A program made the translations under genes and the position numbers. A DNA stretch of 64,000 nt from Taklimakanibacter albus (GTDB lineage: Bacteria; Pseudomonadota; Alphaproteobacteria; Rhizobiales; Aestuariivirgaceae). Below are positions 36,141-44,806 of this stretch, in pieces (positions within the stretch are counted from its first letter, which is position 1; every line of letters begins with the position of its first letter). Location: contig NZ_JAENHL010000008.1 of assembly GCF_016595235.1 (NCBI RefSeq), positions 1,448,624-1,512,623 on the forward strand. Direction: 5' to 3'. The notes under the pieces were generated by a model. The model saw only the letters and a list, made by a program, of their open reading frames with translations. It searched no databases and was not told the DNA's origin.

Positions 36141-37199
36141 CTATTCGAGCAGCCAGGCGTTCCAGCGTTCCAGCAGAGCATCACGGCGGCTATCCCAGAA
36201 ATCGCTGTCGGCTGCGAGCTGGATCGACGCATTGGTGCTCGGCAGATTGGCGGCGACCTCGGGCGGCAGGAAGTTCTCGACGCCGGGAACAAGATTGGGA
36301 TAGGGCGTGACTTTGGCGAATTCGGCGATGCGCTCGGGATGGTTCCAGGCGGTCAGATATTTCATCGTCTCCTTGGCGAGCTTGTTGCCTTTAGGGATAG
36401 CCATGATCGCATAGTCGATGATTCCCTGGTTCCACACGGCCTTGACCGGCTTGGTCTTCGCCAGATCGAAGATACGGCCGCTCCAGGACGTCGTCATCGT
36501 CACCTCACCCTCGGCCAGGAGCTGCACCGGCTCGGCGCCGGCAGTCCACCATTTCACGACATGAGGCTTGATCTCGTCGAGCTTGCGGAAGGCACGGTCG
36601 ATGCCCTCATCGGTGGCGAGCACCTTGTAGACATCCTCCTTCGGCACGCCATCGGCCATCAGGGCGAATTCGAGATTGGTCGTCACCGAATTCTGCATCG
36701 CGCGCGATCCGGGGAAGTCCTTCACATTCCAGAAATCGGCCCAGCTCTTCGGCTCCTTGCCGGGTGCAAACTTGTCGGTGCGGTAGCCGAAAATCGTCGA
36801 GAAGGTCGAGAAGACAACACCGTGACTTTTCTTGGCCTCGGGCGGCTGGACATTCTCGGGATCGGCGAGGCTGTAATCGATCTCCTCGAGCCAGCCGTTC
36901 TTGACGGCGGTCACATATTCCTGGGTGCTCAGCTCGAGAGCCTCGTAGATCATCTCGCCACTCTCCACCATGGCCTTGAGCTGAGCGAGATTGGGCTGGG
37001 TCGTGTTGACCACTTTGACACCCGTATCCGCCGTGTAAGGCGCGTGGATGTATTTGGCGATGGCGTCCCATGACGCGCCGCCATAACCGTTGATGGTCAG
37101 CGTGGTTTCGGCGAAGGCGGTCGCCGATCCGAGCGACAGGGCCGCCCAGACGAGCACGGCACGGCGCGTCGGAAATTTGAAACGATGCTGCTTCTTCAT
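36141..37199 (-). CDS. Polyamine-type extracellular binding protein (PotD/PotF-like)
   Basis: The 352-residue periplasmic protein starts MKKQHRFKFPTRRAVLVWAA; the signal region ends near AFAETT, and TRRAVLVWA gives it a Tat-like flavour. Mature motifs are TINGYGGASWDAIAKYIHAP and FSTIFGYRTDKFA. Such proteins bind polyamines, but in alphaproteobacteria many bind other amines or opine-like compounds, so the ligand is open. GGGAGAG precedes the start. It is the first gene of the minus-strand operon, under the promoter at 37280-37307. Confidence 0.92.
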   Translation of the reverse strand: MKKQHRFKFPTRRAVLVWAALSLGSATAFAETTLTINGYGGASWDAIAKYIHAPYTADTGVKVVNTTQPNLAQLKAMVESGEMIYEALELSTQEYVTAVKNGWLEEIDYSLADPENVQPPEAKKSHGVVFSTFSTIFGYRTDKFAPGKEPKSWADFWNVKDFPGSRAMQNSVTTNLEFALMADGVPKEDVYKVLATDEGIDRAFRKLDEIKPHVVKWWTAGAEPVQLLAEGEVTMTTSWSGRIFDLAKTKPVKAVWNQGIIDYAIMAIPKGNKLAKETMKYLTAWNHPERIAEFAKVTPYPNLVPGVENFLPPEVAANLPSTNASIQLAADSDFWDSRRDALLERWNAWLLE

Positions 37200-37279
37200 G
37201 GTTTTTCTCTCCCGGAGCTTTTCTTGACAACGCGGCGCATGATTGCCGCCTCTTCACCTCGCTTTCGGCGAGTGCGCGG

Positions 37280-37307
37280 ATCATATGAAAGGACCAAATA
37301 GTGTCAA
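37280..37307 (-). promoter_or_regulatory. Promoter of the polyamine-type importer operon
   Basis: On the minus strand, TTGACA (37302-37307) and TATGAT (37280-37285) are separated by 16 nt. The operator at 37317-37335 ends 9 bp upstream of the -35. Confidence 0.65.
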
Positions 37308-37316
37308 GTAAATTTA

Positions 37317-37335
37317 TAATCATCAGGTAATGATA
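37317..37335 (-). promoter_or_regulatory. 19-bp operator, left copy
   Basis: TAATCATCAGGTAATGATA is the exact inverted copy of the sequence at 37372-37390. It contains an inner ATCAT/ATGAT dyad. It lies 9 bp upstream of the minus-strand -35. The local IclR protein is the first candidate to bind it. Confidence 0.75.
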
Positions 37336-37371
37336 TAAACTAACAGTATTGCCTTATTTTCGGTTATTTAT

Positions 37372-37390
37372 TATCATTACCTGATGATTA
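37372..37390 (+). promoter_or_regulatory. 19-bp operator, right copy
   Basis: This is the perfect inverted copy of 37317-37335, with centres 55 bp apart. It ends 9 bp upstream of the plus-strand -35 TTGACA, an arrangement symmetrical with the left copy. Confidence 0.75.
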
Positions 37391-37399
37391 CTCAAATAT

Positions 37400-37405
37400 T
37401 TGACA
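37400..37405 (+). promoter_or_regulatory. -35 element of the E1-VOC-SDR-IclR operon
   Basis: A consensus TTGACA is present, but no good -10 follows; the best is TAGCGT at 37424-37429. This would fit an activator-dependent promoter. Confidence 0.45.
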
Positions 37406-37468
37406 TACACAAGATATTTCCGCTAGCGTTCCGCGCCGAACCGCAACCGCCCGTGCACGGAGAAGACC

Positions 37469-39511
37469 TTGAAGCCCGATCTGATCGATGAGAACGACGC
37501 CGAGTTCGCCCGCGAAATGCTCGCCCGCATGAGCTTCATCCGCGCCTTCGAGGCGAAGATCCTGTCTCTCACCCAGACCAACCCGCCGCAGCTCATGGGT
37601 TCGACTCATCTCTGCGCCGGCCAGGAAGCAGTTCCGCTCGGCGCCGTCGCCGGCATGCGGCCCGACGACCAGATCCTCGCCACCTATCGCGGCCATGGCT
37701 GGGCGCTCGCCGCCGGGCTCGATCCGCAGGCCCTGATGGATGAGATCTGCCATCGCCGCACCGGCCTCAATGGCGGGCGCGGCGGTTCCGCCTATTTCAT
37801 GGCGCCCGGTACCCGCTTCATCGGCGAGAACTCCATCGTCGGCGCCGGCTTCCCGATCGCCTGCGGCATCGCCATGGCCAATCTTCATGCCGGTAACGAA
37901 CGCATCGTCATCACCTCGATCGGCGACGGCGCCATGAACCAGGGCTCGGTGCATGAAGCCATGGCTTTCGCCGCGGTACGCAAGCTGCCGATCCTCTTCA
38001 TCTGCGAGAACAATGGCTGGTCGGAGCTGACCGCGACCGCCGACATGTTCCTCATCGACCGGCTGGCCAAGCGCGGATCAGGCTATGGCATTCCGGCAGC
38101 CACGGTCACCGGCACCGATCCGATCGTCGTGCGCGACACGATCGCCGTCGCCGCCGAGCAGTGCCGGTCGGGCGAAGGTCCAAGGCTGATCGAATTTCGC
38201 GTGCCGCGCCTGTGGGGGCATTACAATCGCGATATCGAGCATTATCGCTCGAAAGCGGACAAGCAGCAGGCGCAAGCGCAGGATCCGATCACGCTGATCA
38301 CCGCGCGGCTTATCGAGACGGGCCTCATGACGGAGGAAGAAACGCAAGCGGTCATCGACCAGCAGGAGAGCGCGGTCGCCAGCATCGCCGAGGTCGCGCT
38401 CGCGGCCCCCCTCCCCGATCCGCATGAGGCGCGCCTCCATGTGACGGCGCCGGCACGGCCTTCCCGCGCCAGCGCGGAACCTGCCGAAACGCGCGAGATG
38501 ACCTATATCGAAGCGGTCAATGCGGCCTTGCGCGCCGAGCTCGAAAGCGATCCCGCGACCGTCGTCTATGGTGAGGACGTCGGCAAGTCCGGCGGCATCT
38601 TCGGCGCCGCGCGCTATCTGCAGCGTGATTTCGGCGCGACCCGTGTCTTCGACACCCCGATCGCCGAAAGCGCGATCCTGGGCTCGGCTGTCGGCGCCGC
38701 CCTGGCGGGCCTCAAACCCATTGTCGAGATCATGTGGGCGGATTTCGTTTTCGTGGCGCTCGACCAGATCGTCAACCAGGCGACAAATGTGCGCTATATC
38801 ACGCAAGGCCGCCAGTCCGTCCCCCTGGTGGTGCGCATGCAACAAGGCGCCACGCCTGGTTCATGCGCCCAGCATTCGCAATCGATCGAAGCGGTCTTCG
38901 CGCATTTCCCCGGACTCAAGGTCGCGCTCGCGGCAACGGCGCAGGATGCCTATACGCTGCTGCGTGCCGCCGCCGCCGACCCCGATCCCTGCATCGTCAT
39001 CGAAGCGCGCAGCCTCTACCAGACGCGCGGGCCCGTCACCTTGTCGTCGGCTCCCGAACCCGCCGGCCTTGCCCGCTTCCATCGCAACGGCAAGGATGCG
39101 GCGATAGTGACCTGGGGCACCATGCTCAAACCGGCCCTCGACGCCGCGGCGATCCTCGCGCAAGACGGCATCGATGTTTCGGTGCTCGATCTGCGCTGGC
39201 TGTCGCCTCTCGACGAAACCGCGCTCATGAAAGCCGTCGCGCAATCGGACGGCAAGGTTCTGATCGTGCATGAAGCCGTCAAGACCGGCGGCTTCGGCGC
39301 CGAGATCGCCATGCGCATCCGGGAATTCCATCAAGATGACGCTCCCTTGCGCATCAAGCGGCTCGCCGGCGCGAATAACCGCATGCCCGCCTCGCCCATT
39401 TTGCAGGCGGAACTGCTCCCCAATGTGGACCAGATTGTCGCCGCACTCCGGGAGTTGATCGAAGGCAGAAAAAGCGCGCAGAACGCTCCATCCATGATCC
39501 ACGCGCAATGA
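37469..39511 (+). CDS. Fused thiamine-dependent 2-oxoacid dehydrogenase E1 (alpha + beta)
   Basis: This 680-residue fusion has an alpha part with the thiamine diphosphate motif GDGAMNQGS (residues 152-160) ending in NN at 181-182. A linker follows at about 325-343, then a beta part starting MTYIEAVNAALRAELESDP with YGEDVGKSGG, FDTPIAESAILGSAVG and transketolase C-terminal sequences. It would decarboxylate a 2-oxoacid or acetoin-like compound. No E2 or E3 gene is in the window. The start is TTG behind GGAG, since the first ATG would cut the alpha domain. It heads an operon with VOC, SDR and IclR genes. Confidence 0.9.
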   Translation: MKPDLIDENDAEFAREMLARMSFIRAFEAKILSLTQTNPPQLMGSTHLCAGQEAVPLGAVAGMRPDDQILATYRGHGWALAAGLDPQALMDEICHRRTGLNGGRGGSAYFMAPGTRFIGENSIVGAGFPIACGIAMANLHAGNERIVITSIGDGAMNQGSVHEAMAFAAVRKLPILFICENNGWSELTATADMFLIDRLAKRGSGYGIPAATVTGTDPIVVRDTIAVAAEQCRSGEGPRLIEFRVPRLWGHYNRDIEHYRSKADKQQAQAQDPITLITARLIETGLMTEEETQAVIDQQESAVASIAEVALAAPLPDPHEARLHVTAPARPSRASAEPAETREMTYIEAVNAALRAELESDPATVVYGEDVGKSGGIFGAARYLQRDFGATRVFDTPIAESAILGSAVGAALAGLKPIVEIMWADFVFVALDQIVNQATNVRYITQGRQSVPLVVRMQQGATPGSCAQHSQSIEAVFAHFPGLKVALAATAQDAYTLLRAAAADPDPCIVIEARSLYQTRGPVTLSSAPEPAGLARFHRNGKDAAIVTWGTMLKPALDAAAILAQDGIDVSVLDLRWLSPLDETALMKAVAQSDGKVLIVHEAVKTGGFGAEIAMRIREFHQDDAPLRIKRLAGANNRMPASPILQAELLPNVDQIVAALRELIEGRKSAQNAPSMIHAQ

Positions 39512-39524
39512 AGGAGGAGAGGAC

Positions 39525-39977
39525 ATGGCGCTGACAGCATTCCACACCGGATGGACGGTGGCCGATCTCGACCGGTCGCTGCATTTCTATGTCGATCTTC
39601 TCGGCCTGGAAGTCGTCTACAGCAATACCCAGGACCATCCCTATATCCAGACATTGGTCGGCCTTCCGGGCGCCAATATCAGATATGCAATACTCAAGCT
39701 GCCCGGCGACCCATCCGGCCACATGATCGAGCTCCTGCAATATCTGAGCCCACCCGGCATCAAAGCAACGACGCGCCCCTGCGATGTGGGCTCGGCGCAT
39801 TTCGCCTTTCATACCGATGATTGCCAGGGACTTTATGAGCGCCTGTCGCGGCACGGCGTCACCTTCATCAGCACGCCGGTCGCCATCGCCGCCGGCAAGA
39901 ACAAAGGCGGCTTCGCCTGCTATCTGCGGGATCCGGATGATTTCATCCTGGAATTCCTGCAACCGCCCCAGAATTGA
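39525..39977 (+). CDS. VOC-family protein 2
   Basis: The 150-residue paralogue of the VOC protein at 32072 has FHTGWTVADLDRS at the start, then HMIELLQY, SAHFAFHTDD and CYLRDPDDFILEFLQ. All four metal-ligand positions are kept. AAGGAGGAGAGGAC precedes the ATG. It lies between the E1 fusion and an SDR gene; the reaction is unknown, but lyase, isomerase and dioxygenase are the family options. Confidence 0.85.
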   Translation: MALTAFHTGWTVADLDRSLHFYVDLLGLEVVYSNTQDHPYIQTLVGLPGANIRYAILKLPGDPSGHMIELLQYLSPPGIKATTRPCDVGSAHFAFHTDDCQGLYERLSRHGVTFISTPVAIAAGKNKGGFACYLRDPDDFILEFLQPPQN

Positions 39978-39989
39978 AAGGAGTCCTCG

Positions 39990-40733
39990 ATGTATGATCT
40001 GAAAGACCGCGTTCTGCTCCTCACCGGCGCCGGCGGCGGCATCGGCAAGGCGATCGCGGAGCATTTCCACGAGCTTGGTGCGCGCATCCTGCTCGCCGAT
40101 CTGGATGGGGAGCGCCTCGCCGCTTCAGCCCGGACACTGGATCCGGGCGGCGAACGGGTCATCGCCGTGAAATACGACGCGGCGGTTCCTGAGGATGCGG
40201 CGGCGGCGGTGGAAACCTGTCTCAGCCGGTTCGGGCGGCTCGATTTCGTCATTCCGGCAGCGGCCATCTATGAGGATCATCCCTTCACCGAGATGACCGA
40301 CGCGCAATGGCGCAAAACGCTGGCGATCAATCTCGACGGCGTCTTCTATATCTGCCGGCGCGCCGTTCCGGTCATGGCCGACAAGGGCTCGATCGTGATC
40401 ATCGCCTCGGACGCGGCCCATGAAGGCGCTTCCCCCGGCCATGCGCATTACGGTGCCTCCAAGGGCGCCGTCCTCGGCCTCGCCAAGGCGCTGGCCAAGG
40501 AGCTTGCTCCCCGGCTCCGGGTCAATGCCATTTCTCCCGGCTGCATCGATACGCCGATGATCGACGGCTTTATGCGCCGATGGGGAGAGAGTATGCTCGC
40601 CGCCACGCCGCTGAAGCGGCTGGGATTGCCTCGGGAAGTCGCCACGGTGGCGGCGTTTCTATGCAGCGATGGCGCGGCCTTCATGACCGGCCAGGCGTTG
40701 CATCCCAATGGCGGATCCCATATTGGCGGCTGA
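39990..40733 (+). CDS. SDR-family oxidoreductase, divergent
   Basis: The 247-residue SDR has TGAGGGIGKA near residue 12, the Ser in IASDAAHEG and Tyr-Lys in HYGASK, and ends TGQALHPNGGSHIGG. The usual NNAG is replaced by IPAAAIYED, which is unusual. It has the same length as the SDR at 32536. AAAGGAG lies before the start. The IclR gene starts 1 bp after its stop. Confidence 0.85.
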   Translation: MYDLKDRVLLLTGAGGGIGKAIAEHFHELGARILLADLDGERLAASARTLDPGGERVIAVKYDAAVPEDAAAAVETCLSRFGRLDFVIPAAAIYEDHPFTEMTDAQWRKTLAINLDGVFYICRRAVPVMADKGSIVIIASDAAHEGASPGHAHYGASKGAVLGLAKALAKELAPRLRVNAISPGCIDTPMIDGFMRRWGESMLAATPLKRLGLPREVATVAAFLCSDGAAFMTGQALHPNGGSHIGG

Positions 40734-40734
40734 C

Positions 40735-41511
40735 ATGACTCTGGAAGACGATACGAAAGACAAGAAGCCCCGGGTGCAGACCGCGGCGCGGACCATCTCC
40801 GTCCTGCTCGCCGTGGCGCAAAGCGCCAGTGGTCTCAAGGCAATGGAGATCAGCCAGAAGGTGGGCCTGCCGCGGCAAGTGACCTATCACCTGCTGCACA
40901 CGCTGTGCATGACCGGCATCCTGCGCCGCAACGATCGGAACTTCTACGTGCTGGGCCTGTCGGCCGCCACGATCGCCGATGGCTTCCGCCGCCAGCTGGC
41001 GCCGCCCGAACATCTGGCGCCACGCGTGCGCGCCGCGGTCGCGGCCACCGGCGAGACCTCTTATGCGGGTGGGTGGATCGACGGCCGTATCGCCGTGCTG
41101 GCGACGGCGAGGGGCAAATCGCCGGTGCAGGCCGCCGAAGTGCCGCATGGCTACAGCGAGCATGCCCATGCCCGCGCCGCCGGCAAGCTGCTGCTGGCGC
41201 TGGCGAGTCCGGAACGGCGCACCGAGTATCTCGACGGCACGGCGCTGGTGGCGCTGACAGCCAACACCATCACCTCACGCGAGCGCCTCGACACTGAGCT
41301 GCAGCAGATCGCGCAGCAAGGCTATGCGCTGGACAATGAGGAGTTCTGGGACGGCTTGTGCTGCCTGGCCGTTCCGCTCGAGGGCCCCCATAGCGGTTTC
41401 GCGCTCGGCATCTCGGTGCCGACCGAACGCTTCCATGCCAACTTCGACAAATATCTCGCGGCCTTGCGCAAGGTGTCCTGCATCGGCGCCGATGCCGAGG
41501 CCTTTGCCTAA
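40735..41511 (+). CDS. IclR-family transcriptional regulator
   Basis: The 258-residue regulator has an N-terminal winged helix (TISVLLAVAQSASGLKAMEI, then VGLPRQVTYHLLHTL) and a GAF-like effector domain (APRVRAAVAATGETSYAGGW, then AGKLLLALASPERR). It is the last gene of the E1 operon and the only regulator in this locus, so it is the best candidate for the 19-bp operators at 37317 and 37372. I use the ATG at 40735. Its stop overlaps that of the convergent TetR gene. Confidence 0.9.
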   Translation: MTLEDDTKDKKPRVQTAARTISVLLAVAQSASGLKAMEISQKVGLPRQVTYHLLHTLCMTGILRRNDRNFYVLGLSAATIADGFRRQLAPPEHLAPRVRAAVAATGETSYAGGWIDGRIAVLATARGKSPVQAAEVPHGYSEHAHARAAGKLLLALASPERRTEYLDGTALVALTANTITSRERLDTELQQIAQQGYALDNEEFWDGLCCLAVPLEGPHSGFALGISVPTERFHANFDKYLAALRKVSCIGADAEAFA

Positions 41512-42128
41512 AAATCTTCCGGGAAGATCGACCTGAGATAGAGGAAGCAGGCATGACGCGCCTGCTTCTGGCCGAGAAGGCCTGAGGCCTGGACCTGATT
41601 TGCGATCCAGAAGCCGTCGACGATGGCGTTCAGCGTGCTGGCGATCACCGCCGCGTCGACCTTGAGCTTGCGCGCCTTGGCGAGCGCCACCACTTCCGCC
41701 TTCACGAAGGCATGGTAACGCGCCTTGAGCTCGACCAGACGGCGGCGATATTCGGCATTGCGCGCCGATTCCGCCCAGAAGGCACTCCATACCGCCACAT
41801 GCTCGGCATTGGAGATCTTGGCGTCGAAGTCGAGCAGCACCATCGCTTTCAGCCGGTCGGCGGGTGTCTCGTTCTCAGTGCCCGGGCGGTTGAGCGCCGT
41901 GTCATATTCGGCGACGAGATGATCGAGCGCCGCCTGGATGAGACCGTCCTTGGACTTGAAATGGAAGGCGGCGACTCCATAGCTGCAGCCCGCTTCCTGC
42001 GCGATGTCGTTCATGGTGATGCCGGTCAGGCCCTTGCGCGCGATGACCTTGGCCGCAGCGTCGAGCAGCGAACGCCGGCGTTCTTGAACCTGATCCTCGC
42101 GCGAGGCGATGCGGGCTTTGACAGCCAA
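41508..42128 (-). CDS. TetR-family regulator (BetI-like C-terminal domain)
   Basis: The 206-residue regulator has the helix-turn-helix GLTGITMNDIAQEAGCSYG, continuing VAAFHFKSKDGLI, at residues 33-65. Its ligand domain (VWSAFWAESARNAEYRRRLV) resembles that of BetI. The start is TTG at 42128, with AAGGTAAG upstream; no upstream ATG fits. It follows the aminotransferase gene by 53 bp on the same strand and probably regulates it. Its stop codon overlaps the IclR stop within CTAA. Confidence 0.88.
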   Translation of the reverse strand: MAVKARIASREDQVQERRRSLLDAAAKVIARKGLTGITMNDIAQEAGCSYGVAAFHFKSKDGLIQAALDHLVAEYDTALNRPGTENETPADRLKAMVLLDFDAKISNAEHVAVWSAFWAESARNAEYRRRLVELKARYHAFVKAEVVALAKARKLKVDAAVIASTLNAIVDGFWIANQVQASGLLGQKQARHACFLYLRSIFPEDF

Positions 42129-42181
42129 GTCCGTCTTACCTTGTTGACGAAAGCCCCCGATATGCGGGTCCGGTCCTCACG

Positions 42182-43576
42182 TCAAGCGGCGACCGGCTCC
42201 TTGAGGTCGGCGGCCGCCTTGAGGATGCCTTGCCGCAGGATGCCGATCATCTGGTCGATCTCCGCCTTGGTGATGATGAGCGGCGGCGACAGGACGCAGA
42301 TATTGCCGAGCGGGCGCACCAGGAGGCCCAGATCGAAGCAATGCGTATCGATGCGGCCGCCGAGCTTCTTGTCGCGATCCGTCACCTCCGGCGAGGACGG
42401 ATCGACCAGGCATTCGACACAGCCGACGAGCCCTTCGACCCTTATGTCGGCGACATGGGGCAGACCTTTGAGGCTGCGCAAGCCTTCGGCGAAATGGACC
42501 GCCACATCACGCACATGCTCCAGTATGCCGTCCTTCTCGATCACATCCATATTGGCCAACGCCGCGGCGCAGCTCACCGGATGGGACGAATAGGTATAAC
42601 CGTTGCTGTAATAGCTGCCCTTGGCATTCTCGCCCGAGACCTTGGCGATCAGACGCTCCGACACCGCGAAGCCGCCCAGAGGCACATAACCTGAGGTGAC
42701 GCCCTTGGCGAAGGTGATGATGTCGGGCACGACGCCGAAGACCTTCTCGGAGGCGAACCATTCGCCGCAGCGGCCGAACGCAGTCACCACCTCGTCGGAA
42801 ATATAGATGATGTCGTGCTCCTCGCAGACTGCCTTGATGCGGGCATGATAGCCCTTGGGCGGGATGATCACGCCACCCGAGGCGAGCAGCGGCTCGGCCA
42901 GGAAGGCGGCCACTTTGTCGGAGCCGATCTTCGCAATGGTGTCTTCGAATTCACGCACCAGCTGATCGAGGAACTGCGCTTCGCTGAGTCCCGGCGCCTG
43001 GCGGATATTGGGGCTCGAGATGAAGGTGATGCGCGGCGACGCGATATCGAAATTCTGCCAGTTGAAGGAGCGGCCGGAACAGGCGGCGGTGAGGCTGGTG
43101 CTGCCGTGATAGCCCTCGCGGCGCACGATGATGTGCTTCTTCTCAGGCCGGCCCAGCACATTGTTGTAGAATTCGGTGAAACGCAGTGCCGAATCCACCG
43201 CGGTCGAACCTCCGGTGGTGAAGAAGACGCGGTTGAGATCGCCGGGCGTCACCTCGGCGATGCGCCTGGCAAGTTCCGCCGAGGGTGAGTTGGTCGTGTA
43301 CCAGGGCGAATTATAAGAGAGCTTGAGCGCCTGGGCCGACACGGCGTCGGCGATCTCCTTGCGGCCATAACCGATCTGGGTGCACCACATGCCGGCCGGG
43401 CCGTCGATGATGCGCCGGCCATGCGCGTCGACGACATGGATGCCCTCGCCATAAGCGATCAAGGGCCGCATGCTTTGGCCAAGCTTCGCCATCTCCTCGG
43501 ACGGCGACAGGAGATGCGATTTCGCATCCGCTTCCGTGTCGCCGGCATTCCATTGCGCGCCAGGTGTGTCGGACAT
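42182..43576 (-). CDS. Class-III (omega-amino acid) aminotransferase
   Basis: The 464-residue PLP enzyme has FFTTGGSTAVDSALRF, HGSTSLTAACSG, YISDEVVTAFGRCGEWFASE and the PLP-lysine segment DIITFAKGVTSGYVPLGGF. The N-terminal DGPAGMWCTQIGYG is typical of omega-amino acid:pyruvate transaminases. It could use beta-alanine, GABA or a diamine. The ATG at 43576 lies behind AGAGGAACC. The nearby TetR gene and the ureohydrolase locus, which would yield an omega-amino acid, make such substrates plausible. Confidence 0.9.
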   Translation of the reverse strand: MSDTPGAQWNAGDTEADAKSHLLSPSEEMAKLGQSMRPLIAYGEGIHVVDAHGRRIIDGPAGMWCTQIGYGRKEIADAVSAQALKLSYNSPWYTTNSPSAELARRIAEVTPGDLNRVFFTTGGSTAVDSALRFTEFYNNVLGRPEKKHIIVRREGYHGSTSLTAACSGRSFNWQNFDIASPRITFISSPNIRQAPGLSEAQFLDQLVREFEDTIAKIGSDKVAAFLAEPLLASGGVIIPPKGYHARIKAVCEEHDIIYISDEVVTAFGRCGEWFASEKVFGVVPDIITFAKGVTSGYVPLGGFAVSERLIAKVSGENAKGSYYSNGYTYSSHPVSCAAALANMDVIEKDGILEHVRDVAVHFAEGLRSLKGLPHVADIRVEGLVGCVECLVDPSSPEVTDRDKKLGGRIDTHCFDLGLLVRPLGNICVLSPPLIITKAEIDQMIGILRQGILKAAADLKEPVAA

Positions 43577-43610
43577 GAGGTTCCTCTTATTGATCCGGGC
43601 CACTCATCAT

Positions 43611-43676
43611 CCTCACCCTTCACTCTATCCTGAGGGATGCTTCGAGGGCCGCTTCGCGGCCACCTCAGCATGAGGG
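43611..43676. repeat. Palindromic repeat (family C, copy 1)
   Basis: CTCACCCTT followed by CACTCTATCCTGAGGGATGC, an inner GGGCCGC-TTC-GCGGCC hairpin and CACCTCAGCATGAGGG make a folded element. Most of it recurs at 51184-51236. It fills the gap between the aminotransferase and LysR genes, both minus strand. Confidence 0.75.
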
Positions 43677-43753
43677 CTTTTGATGGCTCTTTCTGAATTC
43701 AGCCCGAGGATAGGCGTCCCAGTCTGGCCGAGTCAATAATTTTGATTGTTCGA

Positions 43754-44674
43754 TCAATCAACACGCTCGAGAACTGCCCGCTGGCGCTTCGTTTCCGTCA
43801 GGCTCGCCAGGAAGCGGCGCAGAAGCGGGTTCTCGCGGGCGCTCCTCTGGCTCACCGCATAGAAGGTCGATTCATAGCCGAATTTGTCGTCGCACAGGCA
43901 GCGCAGCTCGCCGCGCTCGACCCAGGGCAGCGCATAATGGGCGGGCAGGTAACCGATGAAGCCGCCACTCAGGATGAGAATGAGCTGCGCCTCCATCATC
44001 TCCACCGTCGCATCGGCCTGGCGATAACCGAGCCGCTTCAGGTCCTGGCTGTGCAGATAGCCGCGCGCCACGATGGCATGGCGCGGCAGGTCGCGCTCGG
44101 CAGTCTTCTCCTCCGCGCCGAACAGCGGATGACCCTTGGCGCAATAGAGCGACTGCTTCTCGGCGCAGACCGGCAAATAAGCGAGATCGGCGCGTTTGGT
44201 GATGCTGGGCACGATGATGACGTCACGGGCCCCGGCGATGAGCTGGCTTTCCAGTTCCTCCGGGCCCGAGATCGTGAAATCGATCTGCACCGAGGGGGCT
44301 GCTTGGCGGAAATGGCCGACGGCGCGGGCCAGCGCCATTTCGGCATTGGTGGCGAGCGCGTCGACGGCGCCGAGCTTCACCACCCGGCGCAGATTGAGCG
44401 ACACCGTGCCGGCCTCGTTGCAGAAGCGGTCGACCGCCGCGAAGAGATCATGCGAGGCGTCATAGACGGCGCGCCCGGCTTCGGTCAGCGCGAAACCCGA
44501 GCGGCCGCGCCGGCACAATCTCGCGCCGAGCCGCGCCTCGAGCTCGGCGAGGCTGGTCGAGATGCGTGACTGGCTGAGATTGAGGACGAGCTGGGCGCCG
44601 GCCAGACCCTTGGACTCGGCGATGACCCGGAAGATGCGGATGAGCCGCAAATCGACATCGAGAAGCTGGCGCAT
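43754..44674 (-). CDS. LysR-family transcriptional regulator
   Basis: The 306-residue protein has a LysR helix-turn-helix (AQLVLNLSQSRISTSLAELE, continuing ARLGARLCRRGRSG) and an effector domain (VVKLGAVDALATNAEMALAR). It is divergent from the NitT/TauT-type importer at 44807, with dyads between them, and is the likely activator of that operon. Confidence 0.9.
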   Translation of the reverse strand: MRQLLDVDLRLIRIFRVIAESKGLAGAQLVLNLSQSRISTSLAELEARLGARLCRRGRSGFALTEAGRAVYDASHDLFAAVDRFCNEAGTVSLNLRRVVKLGAVDALATNAEMALARAVGHFRQAAPSVQIDFTISGPEELESQLIAGARDVIIVPSITKRADLAYLPVCAEKQSLYCAKGHPLFGAEEKTAERDLPRHAIVARGYLHSQDLKRLGYRQADATVEMMEAQLILILSGGFIGYLPAHYALPWVERGELRCLCDDKFGYESTFYAVSQRSARENPLLRRFLASLTETKRQRAVLERVD

Positions 44675-44718
44675 GAATACTTCCGTTTTCCGAATGTAAT
44701 GATCTGATCTTGCCTCTT

Positions 44719-44735
44719 TTCCGATGGTTTCGGAA
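44719..44735 (+). promoter_or_regulatory. Dyad in the LysR/importer divergent region
   Basis: TTCCGA and TCGGAA flank TGGTT. Further TTCCG half-sites occur at 44681-44692, closer to the LysR start. This spacing of repeated half-sites is typical of LysR recognition and activation sites. Confidence 0.45.
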
Positions 44736-44806
44736 GCAAATAAGATCGGCTCGCTAGCAATCAGCGCGGCAGCCTCCAGAGACCGCGCGGGACAGGGAGA
44801 ACGACC

